Source: Shewanella algicola
GTDB taxonomy: Bacteria; Pseudomonadota; Gammaproteobacteria; Enterobacterales; Shewanellaceae
NCBI RefSeq assembly: GCF_014648035.1
Contig: NZ_BMQI01000014.1
Span: 32,195 to 96,194 of the forward strand
DNA: 64,000 nt
Direction of reading: 5' to 3'
Part shown: in pieces, positions 47,137 through 57,365 of the stretch
How positions within the stretch are numbered: position 1 is the stretch's first letter
Layout of the letters: each line of letters opens with the position of its first letter
Position numbers and translations under genes: made by a program
The notes under the pieces: model-generated
Database searches by the model: none
Seen by the model: only the letters and a program-made list of their open reading frames with translations
What the model was told of the DNA's origin: nothing

Positions 47137-48122
47137 TGGGTGGGCAAAAGCAGCGCGGAGTTGCTCTCATTGTGGTCATGCTGATTGTGGCTATGGTTGT
47201 TGTTATTGCGACAAACATTACCAGTCGTAACCAACTATCAATGCGGCGCACGCTGAATATGGCGCAATATGACCAAGCATACTGGTATGCCATGTCGGCT
47301 GAAGAGCTTGCAATTAAAGTGCTAAAGCAAGATTTTGAAGATGCCGAAGGCACTGTACATTTACAACAATATTGGGCACTGGCTAATGTGGTATTTCCAG
47401 CCGAATACGGTGAAATTGTTGGTGAAATAAACGACATGCGCGCTTGCTTTAATGTTAATGCAGTGGGCGAGCCTTCAATAAACACTGAAAATAACCAGCC
47501 TAAAATGACATTGGCTGCAAGGCAGTTTCAGGCTATGTTGATTAGCTTAGGCGTTGATGAGTTTGGTGCAGAACAATTAACACAAACATTAAAAGACTAT
47601 ATTGATACCGATTCTGTCTCGAGTGCATACGGTGCCGAAGATGCCGAATATGAATCACGTAATGTGCCCTATCGTGCGGCAAATACCTTGATGCAACATC
47701 GCAGTGAATTAAGAGCCGTATTGGGTTTTAATCAAAATGTATATTTAAATATTTTAGATTATGTATGTGCAATACCGGGCGACAGCCGACAGATATTGAA
47801 TGTCAACACCGTTAAAGTAGAGCAAGCCGCACTACTTGTGGGTATGTTAGAAAACCAAGTATCGATAAGCGAAGCAGAAAGCATTATTAACGAACGCCCC
47901 GCAGATGGTTACGGTACGATTGAAGAATTTTGGGAAAGCTCGTCGCTCAGCAGTGTTGAAGCAGAAGATGATCTTAAATCCAGTTTTGTGGTCGACAGCG
48001 AGTATTTTCTATTACACGCTGGCGCCAAAGTAGACAACGCAATATTTCGAATGGATAGCGTGCTTAAGCGCAATGGTAACAACTTAGAAGTGCTCACCCG
48101 TCAGTACGGTGGCCAACAATAA
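47136..48122 (+). CDS. gspK: Minor pseudopilin K
   Basis: 328 residues, the large tip pseudopilin. The N-terminus QRGVALIVVMLIVAMVVVIA lacks Glu at +5, as is normal for GspK. DMRACFNVNA and the SAM-like helical domain (SLGVDEFGAEQLTQTLKDYIDTD) are typical. Start overlaps the gspJ stop (TAATG). Confidence 0.94.
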   Translation: MGGQKQRGVALIVVMLIVAMVVVIATNITSRNQLSMRRTLNMAQYDQAYWYAMSAEELAIKVLKQDFEDAEGTVHLQQYWALANVVFPAEYGEIVGEINDMRACFNVNAVGEPSINTENNQPKMTLAARQFQAMLISLGVDEFGAEQLTQTLKDYIDTDSVSSAYGAEDAEYESRNVPYRAANTLMQHRSELRAVLGFNQNVYLNILDYVCAIPGDSRQILNVNTVKVEQAALLVGMLENQVSISEAESIINERPADGYGTIEEFWESSSLSSVEAEDDLKSSFVVDSEYFLLHAGAKVDNAIFRMDSVLKRNGNNLEVLTRQYGGQQ

Positions 48123-48173
48123 TAACAAGTTCATTGCGTGTAAAAGACGTATTGAGAGTGGTGGAGAATAACA

Positions 48174-49382
48174 GTGTCTGAACGGCTATTTATCCGATTA
48201 GGAAAAACATCAGAACACCCATGTTCATGGTTAGTATGGTCTGAGCAAGAGCAAGAGATTATCGCCTCGGGTGAGTTAGCTGATGCAGCAAGCCTCAGCA
48301 CGCTTGCTGAGCGTGCAGGTAATCGTCCTGTTGATGTATTGGTACCCGCTGCCAGCATGACATTGACCCAAATTGCTCTACCTGAAAAAGGTCAACGCCA
48401 AGCATTAAAGGCGTTACCTTATATGCTCGAAGAAACCCTCGCAACCGATGTCGATAACATGCACTTTGTTGTAGGCCCGCGCGAAGGTGAACAGCTCAAT
48501 GTTGCTGCCGTTGCTCATGAGCAAATGCAAGCCTGGCTTGCCTGGTTGCAAGAAGCGGGCTTAAAAGTAAAACGCATTGTGCCAGACTGTTTAGCATTAC
48601 CATTAGAGCAATGCCGCTGGGCTGCAATGAGCTTAGGTAACGAATACTTAATTAGAACATCTGAAGGCAGTGGCATTAGCTTACCTAAAGCCTGGTCGAC
48701 ATTTGCTTTACCGCAACTGGTTAATAACGCAACGGCATTAAACGATAATCAAACGATTAATGTTGCCAGTTACAGCGACGACATCGCAATCGAAGGCGTG
48801 CAAGTTGATAATAAACCACTCGACTTGCCGATGATGGTTCTGGCTAAAGGTATTTTAAATGCGCCAATTAACCTATTAAGCGGTATTTATAAGCCCAAGC
48901 GTGAATACAGCAAACATCTCATTGTGTGGAAAAATGCCGCCATTATGGTGGTGGTTGCAATAGTGTTGGCACTCATCAATAAAGGGTTGGCGATTCACCA
49001 GCTCAACAATGACACCGACCTGTTACGGGCACAAAGCGAAGTGATTTTTAAGCAAGCCGTGCCTGGCGTAAACCGTATTGTCAATTTACGCTCGCAAATG
49101 GACAGTGAATTGCGCCGTATGCAAGGCCAAGGTGGTGGCGCAGCATTCTTTGAAATGCTCGACGGCCTTAAGCCAGCATTTAATAAAGTACCAGACTTAA
49201 AACCTAACAGTTTACGTTTTGAAGGTAACCGTGAAGAATTGCGCATGCAAATTACCGCGCAAAACTATGCCCAGGTGGACCAGTTTAAAGAAATTGTTGC
49301 CAAAGACTTTCAGTTAGAAGGTGGGGCAATGAATAGCACCGATGAAAACGTCACCAGCACTTTAACCTTGAGGACCAAATAA
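48174..49382 (+). CDS. gspL: Type II secretion protein L
   Basis: 402 residues from a GTG start. The N-terminal two-thirds is an actin-like cytoplasmic domain that binds GspE (ALKALPYMLEETLATDVDNMHF is characteristic), a single membrane helix lies at about 257-276 (NAAIMVVVAIVLALINKG), and a periplasmic ferredoxin-like domain follows. Confidence 0.93.
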   Translation: MSERLFIRLGKTSEHPCSWLVWSEQEQEIIASGELADAASLSTLAERAGNRPVDVLVPAASMTLTQIALPEKGQRQALKALPYMLEETLATDVDNMHFVVGPREGEQLNVAAVAHEQMQAWLAWLQEAGLKVKRIVPDCLALPLEQCRWAAMSLGNEYLIRTSEGSGISLPKAWSTFALPQLVNNATALNDNQTINVASYSDDIAIEGVQVDNKPLDLPMMVLAKGILNAPINLLSGIYKPKREYSKHLIVWKNAAIMVVVAIVLALINKGLAIHQLNNDTDLLRAQSEVIFKQAVPGVNRIVNLRSQMDSELRRMQGQGGGAAFFEMLDGLKPAFNKVPDLKPNSLRFEGNREELRMQITAQNYAQVDQFKEIVAKDFQLEGGAMNSTDENVTSTLTLRTK

Positions 49383-49383
49383 T

Positions 49384-49860
49384 ATGGAAAACTTACGTAT
49401 TTGGTGGCAAGGTTTAGCGACACGAGAGCAACAGCTTGTTGGGTTTTGTGCTGCTATTTTGGTTGTCGGCTTTGTCTATTGGGGCATATGGACACCCATT
49501 TCGAATGCACAAATTGACGCTGAGCGCAGCCACAAGGCTGCTCAACAAACGTTAAATTATGTCAAACAAACTGCGAATAAGTTAGCCGGTTTAAAACAGG
49601 CAGGTACTAAAGCCAGTGCACGTGGCAGTTTAAGTTCTATTGTCAACCAAACAGCAGGCCAATACCAGCTAGAAATTACCCGTATGCAGCCTCAAGGTGA
49701 CAAAATTCAAATATGGATGGATGATATCCCATTTGATGTATTATTGGGTTACTTGCACGAATTGGTTGAGCAAAAAGGCTTAACGCTAGACAGCGTGGAT
49801 TTAGCCGAATCTGATGTAACTGGCTTTGTAAAAGTCAGACGTATTCAGCTTTCACAGTAA
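49384..49860 (+). CDS. gspM: Type II secretion protein M
   Basis: 158 residues. A short cytoplasmic start, one membrane helix (LVGFCAAILVVGFVYWGIW) and a small periplasmic domain that pairs with GspL. ATG lies 1 bp after the gspL stop. Confidence 0.93.
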   Translation: MENLRIWWQGLATREQQLVGFCAAILVVGFVYWGIWTPISNAQIDAERSHKAAQQTLNYVKQTANKLAGLKQAGTKASARGSLSSIVNQTAGQYQLEITRMQPQGDKIQIWMDDIPFDVLLGYLHELVEQKGLTLDSVDLAESDVTGFVKVRRIQLSQ

Positions 49861-49869
49861 GGATTTTTT

Positions 49870-50631
49870 GTGAGTTTATTTTTTAAAATACTGTTTGGTG
49901 TTGTGGTTTATATCATTTTTATGATTGCCTATGTGCCAGCAAACTGGTTGGTTAGCATTGCGCCGTTACCTAACAATGTATTAATCAGTGGCGCTGAAGG
50001 CACCTTATGGCAAGGCAAAGCAGCATTAGTGAGTGTCGATAAACGTCAAGTTGAGCATGTTGCCTGGCAATTAAGCCCATGGGGTTTGTTTATGGGCCTG
50101 GCTAACATTGACTTTAGCATTGGCAATCGCGCAACACCGGTGAGTGGTAAAGGGAGCCTAACCTGGTCGTTTGCTGGTGTAAGTGGTAAAAATATCCGTC
50201 TTGATGTACCCGACAGCTTTTTATTAGCGGGTGCTAGACTACCTTTTAAAACGCAAATAAATGGCGACGTGAGTTTGATGGTTGAGGTGTTGGAGCAGGG
50301 GAAACCTTGGTGCGAGCAGCTCAAGGGTAAATTATTTTTAAATAGTACTGATGTTAAAAATCAGTTTGGTATTTATCCGTTAGGTAATATTGCATTGGGG
50401 TTAAGTTGCATTGACGGCCAATTACAACTCGCCACAGATGAAACACTAAATGCATTAGGGTTAACAGGTACTGCAATTTTAGGTGAAGGTAACTTAGTAA
50501 AAATCAGTGCTAAAATAAAACCAACTGACGCGCAACCACAAGATTTAAGTAAGTCATTACAATTTTTGGGACGTCAAGATAGCCAGGGCTATTATCCTAT
50601 AAATTACCAAGGCATCGTGCCTGGACTGTAG
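49870..50631 (+). CDS. gspN: Type II secretion protein N
   Basis: 253 residues from GTG 49870, with an N-terminal membrane anchor (ILFGVVVYIIFMIAYVP) and a periplasmic GspN domain (APLPNNVLISGAEGTLWQGKAA, VAWQLSPWGLFMG). Last gene of the operon. No gspO follows: the prepilin peptidase is presumably supplied by pilD elsewhere. Confidence 0.9.
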   Translation: MSLFFKILFGVVVYIIFMIAYVPANWLVSIAPLPNNVLISGAEGTLWQGKAALVSVDKRQVEHVAWQLSPWGLFMGLANIDFSIGNRATPVSGKGSLTWSFAGVSGKNIRLDVPDSFLLAGARLPFKTQINGDVSLMVEVLEQGKPWCEQLKGKLFLNSTDVKNQFGIYPLGNIALGLSCIDGQLQLATDETLNALGLTGTAILGEGNLVKISAKIKPTDAQPQDLSKSLQFLGRQDSQGYYPINYQGIVPGL

Positions 50632-50645
50632 TGGCAAATCTTAAT

Positions 50646-50679
50646 AAAGCGCGTTGATAGCAATATCAACGCGCTTTTT
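50646..50679. terminator. Bidirectional terminator between gspN and yrfG
   Basis: Perfect 14-bp stem (50646-50659 with 50664-50677), loop GCAA, T-run after. It ends the gsp operon and faces the convergent yrfG stop 12 bp away. Confidence 0.92.
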
Positions 50680-50691
50680 AGTTAAAGCAAT

Positions 50692-51339
50692 TTAGAGCGA
50701 ACGCAATAAGTCACTCACCGCCGGAAATTGATTAAATACCGTGTGTGTTTTTTGGCTGTCAGGATTACTAATGCCTAGCTGATAACCTACGCCGGCTCTT
50801 TTTGAAGCGGCTAAAATGACTTCACTGTCGTCAACAAACAAACACCTTGCTGGGTCGAGCTTAAATTTATCGAATGCATATTGCCAAAAGTTGGGATGCT
50901 CTTTGGGGTAGCCACTTTCGTGGCTCGACAATAACTCGTCCAAACCTTCGGCTAAATTAGTATGAGTGAGCTTTAATGCCAAGCTATGAGGGTGCGCGTT
51001 TGTGAATAAAATACGCCGTTTACTTGCGCTCGCAAGCGCTTGTAAAAATGGCATACTGTCTTGACGGATTTTTATTTTATCTGCAGCCGTATGATGCAAA
51101 GCCAAAATATCTAAGCCTAAATGCTGTTGCCAATAATCTAAGCAATACCAGTCTAATGTGCCAACGACATTATGATACGCCTGAGTCACTAAATCATTCG
51201 CATCATCTAAACTAATTTGCCGTAACAGGCTTAATTGTTGTGGCACTAATTGTAGCCAAAAGTGGTTATCAAAGTGCAAATCTAATAGAGTGCCATCCAT
51301 ATCAAGAAGCACTGTGTCTATCTTATGCCAAGGAAACAT
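50692..51339 (-). CDS. yrfG: GMP/IMP nucleotidase (HAD family)
   Basis: 215-residue HAD phosphatase closely resembling E. coli YrfG, which hydrolyses purine monophosphates. The catalytic loop is LLDMDGTLLDLHFDN; TLDWYCLDYWQQHLGLDI, RILFTNAHPHSLALKL, GYPKEHPNFW (motif III Lys) and LFVDDSEVILAAS follow. Confidence 0.92.
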   Translation of the reverse strand: MFPWHKIDTVLLDMDGTLLDLHFDNHFWLQLVPQQLSLLRQISLDDANDLVTQAYHNVVGTLDWYCLDYWQQHLGLDILALHHTAADKIKIRQDSMPFLQALASASKRRILFTNAHPHSLALKLTHTNLAEGLDELLSSHESGYPKEHPNFWQYAFDKFKLDPARCLFVDDSEVILAASKRAGVGYQLGISNPDSQKTHTVFNQFPAVSDLLRSL

Positions 51340-51416
51340 GCAAATTCCGGTTGTAGAATATACGTAGGATAGTAATATTGTATCTTGTCTTTATTAATTC
51401 GTCACATGGGGCTGCA

Positions 51417-51980
51417 ATGACACAGCGGCATGAAAAGCCGGAAATCCTGCACACTGAGATCGTTGCCAAAAGCCGATTGTTTCAAATTGAGCAGGTTCAT
51501 CTGAAGTTTTCAAATGGCGTAGAACGCCAATATGAAAGAATGAAAGGCGGTAGCAGAGGTGCAGTTATGATTGTGCCTATCCACGACGGTAAACTGTTAC
51601 TCGCCAGTGAGTACGCTGCGGGCACCGATAATTACGAGTTAGGTTTTCCTAAAGGGTTGATCGACCCAGGCGAAACCGCCATTGAAGCTGCCAACCGTGA
51701 GCTACAAGAAGAGATTGGCTTTGGCAGCCATAAGCTGACACTGTTAAAAGAGTTGTCACTTGCTCCCGGTTATTTTTCAAGCAAAATGCAGATCTTTGTG
51801 GCTGAGCAACTTTACCCAAGTCGTTTAGAAGGTGATGAACCTGAGCCAATCGATATCATTCCTTGGCCATTAACAGATTGGCAAGCTCTGCTTGATAATG
51901 CTGATTTTTCAGAGTCTCGTAGCGTAAGCGCTTTATTTTTAACCCAACAATACCTCGCTTCAACAGAGCAGACAAAATAA
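51417..51980 (+). CDS. nudE: ADP compounds hydrolase NudE (Nudix)
   Basis: 187-residue Nudix hydrolase acting on ADP-ribose, Ap3A and NADH-type substrates. The Nudix box is GLIDPGETAIEAANRELQEE, with IGF following. SLAPGYFSSKMQIFVAEQLYP matches E. coli NudE. I use ATG 51417 (MTQRHEKPEIL), since the ORF extension to 51378 is not conserved. Divergent from yrfG, as neighbours in E. coli too. Confidence 0.93.
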   Translation: MTQRHEKPEILHTEIVAKSRLFQIEQVHLKFSNGVERQYERMKGGSRGAVMIVPIHDGKLLLASEYAAGTDNYELGFPKGLIDPGETAIEAANRELQEEIGFGSHKLTLLKELSLAPGYFSSKMQIFVAEQLYPSRLEGDEPEPIDIIPWPLTDWQALLDNADFSESRSVSALFLTQQYLASTEQTK

Positions 51981-52111
51981 GCGTTAACAGTGACATCATT
52001 GACTATATTTTATTGATGTACGCACAAATTTAGGCAAACAACCGCGACATAAAGGGACGAATTGTTCCCCTTATAAGGCCATCCTTATCGAACTCAGCGA
52101 TTGGAGTAGTA

Positions 52112-52921
52112 ATGAAGCCAGAAGATGTAATTGAGCAAGTTATTGATATAGCGACAGAAGCCGGCAAAAAAATCCGTGAGATTTACCTCGAAGGGACTTT
52201 TAAGCGAGAAGTGAAATCTGATAATACTCCTGTCACTTCAGCAGATTTAGCTGCCAATGATATTATTTGCAGTCAGCTAGCGGCATTAACACCCGACATT
52301 CCTATTTTAAGCGAAGAAGCTGCCGACATTCCTTTAAGTGATCGCGAAACCTGGAAGCGTTACTGGCTTGTTGACCCGCTTGACGGTACCGGTGAATTTA
52401 TTGCAGGCAGTGGTGATTTCTCTGTCATTATTGCGCTGGTTGAACACAACCGTCCGATAATGGGCATTGTGTATGTCCCGATGACTCAAGTGTGCTATTA
52501 CGCTATAGCAGGGCTTGGGGCATATAAACGTGATGGCAAAAATGAACTGCGTATTACCAGTAAACAGATAGCAAACGGTGAAACTGACAATATTCGTTTA
52601 GCGGTAAGTCGTCGCCAAGATCCACAATCCGTTTTGAAGTTACTGAATAAACCTAATCATTGCGAATTAGTGGTGATGGGTGGTGCAGCCTTAAAGAGTT
52701 GCTTAGTCGCTGAAGGCCGCGCTGATTGTTATGTGCGTTTAGGCCCAACGGGTGAGTGGGATACCGGCGCTGCACAGATTATTATTGAAGAAGCAGGCGG
52801 TGCGCTCATTGATATAAACTTACAACCATTAACGTATAACGAGCGGGAAAGCTTGGAAAACCCTAATTTTATCGTTGTAGGTAGCCCCAATTTACCGTGG
52901 GATATCTTACTTACAACCTAA
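52112..52921 (+). CDS. cysQ: 3'(2'),5'-bisphosphate nucleotidase
   Basis: 269-residue inositol-monophosphatase-fold enzyme that removes PAP, the by-product of sulfate assimilation. Metal-binding motifs: ILSEEAADIPLS, WLVDPLDGTGEFI and GEWDTGAAQIIIEEAGG. Slightly longer than E. coli CysQ. Good ribosome site (TTGGAG) before ATG 52112. Confidence 0.94.
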   Translation: MKPEDVIEQVIDIATEAGKKIREIYLEGTFKREVKSDNTPVTSADLAANDIICSQLAALTPDIPILSEEAADIPLSDRETWKRYWLVDPLDGTGEFIAGSGDFSVIIALVEHNRPIMGIVYVPMTQVCYYAIAGLGAYKRDGKNELRITSKQIANGETDNIRLAVSRRQDPQSVLKLLNKPNHCELVVMGGAALKSCLVAEGRADCYVRLGPTGEWDTGAAQIIIEEAGGALIDINLQPLTYNERESLENPNFIVVGSPNLPWDILLTT

Positions 52922-53026
52922 GCGTGTCGGTTGGTAAATATATTTTATGTAGCATATTGCTTTTATATTGACGTGTGAATATTGTATCTCAATTGTTAAT
53001 AAGCTGTTTTATTGAGAGCAAGGCAC

Positions 53027-54358
53027 ATGAGACACAAAGGAATGTATACTGCTTCAACTTCGATGTTATTAATCCTCGGAGCGATTGGATTGACAGGTTG
53101 TGGAGGTGGTAGTGATGATAGTTCACCTGACAGCGGTGGCGGCACACCAGATGGCCGCCTAACTGGCGATGTTGTTTATTACGCCGCAGCGTGTGATGTC
53201 ACACAGCCAGCGGTGGGAACTGACATTATTGTACATCGTAAAGATGGCAGTATTTTAAGCCAATCAAAAATACCTTCAACGGGTAAGTTTGATATCGCTT
53301 GGCCGAGTGAGGCTTATCATTTTTCATATGCTCAGACCATCAACGATGAGTTGTTCGTGAACAGTCTGCTTAATGTTGTTGCGGGTGATATCGGCATTGT
53401 GGGTGGACGTAATAGTAACCTTGACTCGGCGTGCTCTTGCACTGACTTTAATTTTTCGTTCGATGATATTTACTTCGCTTACAATGGCTATACCGTTTAC
53501 CTTAATGGCGACAACAAGACGAGACGTGCCAACGTTTGTAAAAAAGATGGTCAATACCCTCCAGTTAATTTAGTCCTCACTCCCAGCCATGATGATGGGC
53601 TAACATCCTATGCGGCACAAATCGATGTTAACAATTATGCTGCCAATCGCACTATATATGTTGACCCCTCTATATTTGAAAACGCCGCTAATGAAAGTGT
53701 TTTACTCGATGCTGTATTAAGCAGTGCCAACAGTAATATTGAATACCCAGATTTTAGAACATTTTCAGAAACAGATTATGGCCGAGCAAACTGGATTTCA
53801 TGGATGATGTCGCCGCATGTTTTCCCTGGACTCTTTGATAATAACTTCATTACTTCATCTCATTTTGATTACTTAGGAGGCGATGCTTACGGCGAGGTAT
53901 ATTATTACACCAGTCGGCGTCATCGCGTAACCGATCCAGGCGATACTCAAATTGTCCAATTACAGCAAAACCAGCAAAAAATGCTGCAAAGTACAGATGC
54001 AATTTTAACTAGCTTTAGTGAAGACGGTGCCAGTAATTATGATTTTACGGGGATAGGGACAGGTAAAACCTTACTTCAGGTTAATTTTGGTCAAAACGGC
54101 ATTGCGCACTGGACAATTGAAGCCCCCTTAAAAGGGACGTTTCCAGATTTGGATTTACCAACAAATTTACAAACACCGTTTGAGCAAATTACCCAAGCGA
54201 ATTTATCGGTAATGATTTATGGCTACTTTAGTCATTCGTCGAGCCAGTATAATCAATTCCGTACAAAAGCAGTCGAAATACAACGCGCTGATTTGAAAAC
54301 TCGGTCAGATTTTTATGATAATTATGTTATTGAACAAATTTCTGTAGATATTTATTAA
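53027..54358 (+). CDS. Unrecognised lipoprotein
   Basis: About 443 residues. The lipobox is IGLTGCGGG after a hydrophobic N-terminus; the Gly/Ser/Asp-rich tether (SDDSSPDSGGGTPDG) follows. The mature part has paired cysteines (AACDV, SACSCTDFN, NVCKK) but no domain I know. Extra in-frame starts exist at 53012 (TTG) and 53042 (ATG); 53027 has the best-spaced AAGG. A Ser rather than Asp at +2 to +4 suggests outer-membrane sorting. It is monocistronic with its own terminator; surface exposure is possible but unproven. Confidence 0.75.
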   Translation: MRHKGMYTASTSMLLILGAIGLTGCGGGSDDSSPDSGGGTPDGRLTGDVVYYAAACDVTQPAVGTDIIVHRKDGSILSQSKIPSTGKFDIAWPSEAYHFSYAQTINDELFVNSLLNVVAGDIGIVGGRNSNLDSACSCTDFNFSFDDIYFAYNGYTVYLNGDNKTRRANVCKKDGQYPPVNLVLTPSHDDGLTSYAAQIDVNNYAANRTIYVDPSIFENAANESVLLDAVLSSANSNIEYPDFRTFSETDYGRANWISWMMSPHVFPGLFDNNFITSSHFDYLGGDAYGEVYYYTSRRHRVTDPGDTQIVQLQQNQQKMLQSTDAILTSFSEDGASNYDFTGIGTGKTLLQVNFGQNGIAHWTIEAPLKGTFPDLDLPTNLQTPFEQITQANLSVMIYGYFSHSSSQYNQFRTKAVEIQRADLKTRSDFYDNYVIEQISVDIY

Positions 54359-54369
54359 GCCTACAAACA

Positions 54370-54399
54370 AACGCCCTCAAAAGAGGGCGTTATTTTTTT
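54370..54399 (+). terminator. Terminator after the lipoprotein gene
   Basis: Perfect 9-bp stem (54370-54378 with 54383-54391), loop AAAA, then a T7 run. Its tail overlaps the convergent selU stop. Confidence 0.9.
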
Positions 54400-55501
54400 A
54401 GGCTGTTTTACGAGCGTCTAACCATTGATGAATGGCTTGCCTGTCACCTTGAAATATAACCCGATCGCGCTTCTTTTCTAATTGAAACTCATACATAGGG
54501 TCATAGTAAACGTCTAATAGCAAACTTATCCAGTCTAGATGTTTGCTGGCATCATTTTGACTTTGTTGCTGTAATAGAGCCTCATCAACAAGCTGTTGAA
54601 GCTGCTGATGTTGCTTTCCGCCCAAGCGTTTACGAATACCCGTTAAGCTTTGGGTGAGATAGTGGCTAAATGCTTCAAACCCGTCTTGCTCACCAAATTT
54701 AACAACATAATCAGCCAACTTATCGGTGATATAGTCTTTGAGTAACCGAGGTAAGCGAATATCTCTGGGTTCATCGAGTAATACAATATCTGCTTGTTGC
54801 ATCGCTTGATAAAAAGCGTGCGGTAATGCCGACCGACCAATCAGATAGCTTTCATCTTCAAGTAGTAAATGGCGATGTTGCAGCTGTTGATGCTTGAGTA
54901 ATGAAACCGCAAGGTTATTTTCAAAATTGATTTGTGTCGGCTGTGGCTCAATGTTTTTGCCAAAACTTGAGCCTTTATGGTTTGCGATACCTTCTAAATC
55001 AACCGACTCATCGCGCTGATGTATCAACTCTGTTTTACCACTACCAGTAATACCACTTAATATCAGCATACTGGTTTGTTTTGGTGCATTGTCGATAGCA
55101 CCGATTAAAAAACTGCGCATTGCCTTATAGCCGCCTTGGATAAAAGGCACATTCATGCCTGCATCTTTTATCCATTGCTGGGATAGCTTTGAACGTAATC
55201 CACCTCTAAAACAATATAAATAACTTTCAGGGTGTTGTGACAATTGAGCTTGCCATGCTTCTATTCGCGCTTGCTTCACTTTACCGGCGACCAATTGGTG
55301 GCCTAGTGCGATGGCGGCATCCTGGCCATGTTGTTTATAGCAAGTGCCGACTTTAGTGCGCTCATTATCTTGCATTAATGGCAAATTAACCGAATGCGAA
55401 AAAGCACCTTTAGTAAACTCCACTGGTGCTCGCACATCAATTAATGGTCTGTTTTCAAGTAATAACCGGCCATATTCAGAGCTGGAGATAATGTCACCCA
55501 T
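54398..55501 (-). CDS. selU: tRNA 2-selenouridine synthase
   Basis: 367-residue enzyme that swaps sulfur for selenium at the tRNA wobble uridine using selenophosphate. The N-terminal rhodanese domain has its catalytic Cys in [17 protein letters not shown]; the C-terminal P-loop domain has [16 protein letters not shown]. Its ATG shares a base with the selD stop, so the two are translationally coupled, which fits SelD making its substrate. Confidence 0.95.
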   Translation of the reverse strand: MGDIISSSEYGRLLLENRPLIDVRAPVEFTKGAFSHSVNLPLMQDNERTKVGTCYKQHGQDAAIALGHQLVAGKVKQARIEAWQAQLSQHPESYLYCFRGGLRSKLSQQWIKDAGMNVPFIQGGYKAMRSFLIGAIDNAPKQTSMLILSGITGSGKTELIHQRDESVDLEGIANHKGSSFGKNIEPQPTQINFENNLAVSLLKHQQLQHRHLLLEDESYLIGRSALPHAFYQAMQQADIVLLDEPRDIRLPRLLKDYITDKLADYVVKFGEQDGFEAFSHYLTQSLTGIRKRLGGKQHQQLQQLVDEALLQQQSQNDASKHLDWISLLLDVYYDPMYEFQLEKKRDRVIFQGDRQAIHQWLDARKTA

Positions 55502-56556
55502 TAAATTAGCTCGATGAGAGTATCATCGCCAGTACCAACCGGCGTGAACTCGACCATTGAACCAATACACATCGCTTGTATATTATTTGCCGTTAACAAT
55601 GCTTGTAGTTCAGCTTCGCTTTCTGCGTTTACTGCCACTAATAAACCACCGCTGGTTTGCGGATCGCACAAAATGGCTTTTTGGTCATCGGTGAGTTGCG
55701 GTAAATGTTCACCGTAACTGTCAAAGTTACGATGGGTGCCGCCCGGCACGCAGTCTTGCGCTAAGTAATCAGCAACCTTTGGCAGTAAAGGTACGTTATG
55801 TAATGCAAGGTTAGCTTTGAGTTTTGCTCCTTGGCACACTTCAATTAAATGGCCTGCCAAACCAAACCCTGTGACATCCGTTAACGCATTCACACCGGTA
55901 ATTTTTGCGATTTCAATACCAATAGTATTAAGCTGACACATAGCTTGTGGGGCAATGTGACTGTCCTCGTCTCGTAATTTCTTTTGTTTTTGCGCCGTGG
56001 TCAAAATACCAATACCAATTGGTTTGGTGAGGTATAAGCGATCGCCAGCTTTTGCCGTGTTATTTTGCTTGAGTAATTCTAATGGGATTTGCCCCGTTAC
56101 GGCTAAACCAAAAATCGGTTCAGGTGCATCAATACTGTGGCCACCGGCAAGCATTATGCCTGCATCAGCACAAGCTTGGCGCCCACCATCAACCACTTGT
56201 TGGGCAACCTCTGGGGGGAGAACATTGACTGGCCAACCTAAAATTGCAATAGCCATAATAGGTGTGCCACCCATGGCGTAGATATCACTAATCGCATTAG
56301 TTGCTGCAATACGACCAAAAGTGAAAGGGTCATCAACAATAGGCATGAAAAAGTCAGTAGTACTAATAATGCCAGTTTGTTCATTGAGCTTATACACGGC
56401 GGCATCATCACGGGTTTGATTACCGACAAGTAAGTTAGGGTCAGTAAAAACGGGGAGTTGTGAGGCCAAAATAGTGCTTAGGATTTTAGGAGAAATTTTA
56501 CAGCCGCAACCGGCGCCATGACTATATTCGGTTAATTTTACTGTTTGCTCAGACAT
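55501..56556 (-). CDS. selD: Selenophosphate synthase
   Basis: 351-residue enzyme that makes selenophosphate from selenide and ATP. The N-terminal catalytic loop is HGAGCGCKI, with Cys rather than selenocysteine followed by the essential Lys. [31 protein letters not shown] and [13 protein letters not shown] are typical. ATG 56556 ([13 protein letters not shown]) is chosen; a TTG at 56592 only adds a non-conserved leader. It supplies selU and also any selenocysteine in formate dehydrogenase. Confidence 0.95.
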   Translation of the reverse strand: MSEQTVKLTEYSHGAGCGCKISPKILSTILASQLPVFTDPNLLVGNQTRDDAAVYKLNEQTGIISTTDFFMPIVDDPFTFGRIAATNAISDIYAMGGTPIMAIAILGWPVNVLPPEVAQQVVDGGRQACADAGIMLAGGHSIDAPEPIFGLAVTGQIPLELLKQNNTAKAGDRLYLTKPIGIGILTTAQKQKKLRDEDSHIAPQAMCQLNTIGIEIAKITGVNALTDVTGFGLAGHLIEVCQGAKLKANLALHNVPLLPKVADYLAQDCVPGGTHRNFDSYGEHLPQLTDDQKAILCDPQTSGGLLVAVNAESEAELQALLTANNIQAMCIGSMVEFTPVGTGDDTLIELI

Positions 56557-56750
56557 AATAGGGTGATCTTTAGACGGCGTATTGAGCAGCAATTATAATC
56601 ACTATTAGGCAGAATATCTTGTGTTTTAGTCATTTATACAATCTAGTTATTACTTTATGTTCGATAAAATAAATTATTGTGAACATTGTTTTTTATTTTG
56701 TTTGCTGTTAGCTTATCACTCATCAAGACAAATGATGTTAGGTAACTACA

Positions 56751-57365
56751 GTGGCAAGACGTAAAGAGCACACTCATGAGCAAATTAAACATATGGCAAT
56801 CGAAGCCGTTGTCATGCATTTGCAACATGACAACCTTCATTCTTTGAGTCTGCGAAAAGTGGCTAGTCAAATTGGTTATGTGCCGAGTACCTTAATAAAT
56901 ATTTTTGGCAGTTATCAGTATTTATTATTGGCTGTATCAGAACAGACTTTGGTGAATCTATCTGCGGTGCTTCAAGGGTTAACATTGCAGGCGCCGATAA
57001 CGAATATTCAAAATATGGCAATGGCTTATAGTGATTTTGCTCTACAACATAAAAGCTGTTTTCGGTTGGTGTTTGAATTAACGATGCCAGACGATCAGCC
57101 TTTACCGCAAAACCACACCACGATTGTTAAATCATTATTTGCTTTAGTGGAGTCGCAATTACGCAGTTATTGTACAAACATTAGTGAACCACAAGCAGAA
57201 TTGATGAGCCGAGTGCTTTGGGGCGGTATTCATGGGTTAACGACTTTAGCCTTAGATGAAAAGCTATTTGCAACGCACAATGACTTACACACTATGTTGT
57301 GCAGTCATGTACAAGGATATATTGCTGGTATAAGCAAAACAGGGAGTTTGCATGATATTAACTAA
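56751..57365 (+). CDS. TetR/AcrR-family regulator
   Basis: 204 residues from GTG 56751. The N-terminal HTH reads SLSLRKVASQIGYVPSTLINIFGSYQYLL, and the C-terminal part looks like a TetR_C ligand domain (AYSDFALQHKSCFRLVFEL, VLWGGIHGLTTLAL). It overlaps the next gene by 14 bases and probably controls its own operon. Ligand unknown. Confidence 0.88.
   Translation: MARRKEHTHEQIKHMAIEAVVMHLQHDNLHSLSLRKVASQIGYVPSTLINIFGSYQYLLLAVSEQTLVNLSAVLQGLTLQAPITNIQNMAMAYSDFALQHKSCFRLVFELTMPDDQPLPQNHTTIVKSLFALVESQLRSYCTNISEPQAELMSRVLWGGIHGLTTLALDEKLFATHNDLHTMLCSHVQGYIAGISKTGSLHDIN

Noticed and set aside
47000..47485. 161-codon minus-strand frame across gspJ/gspK
   Set aside because: It is antisense to two well-recognised pseudopilins and shows no signal peptide, domain or ribosome site.
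52073..52088. ATAAGG-CCAT-CCTTAT inverted repeat before cysQ
   Set aside because: Arms of only 6 bp in an AT-rich gap are common by chance; no flanking evidence for an operator.
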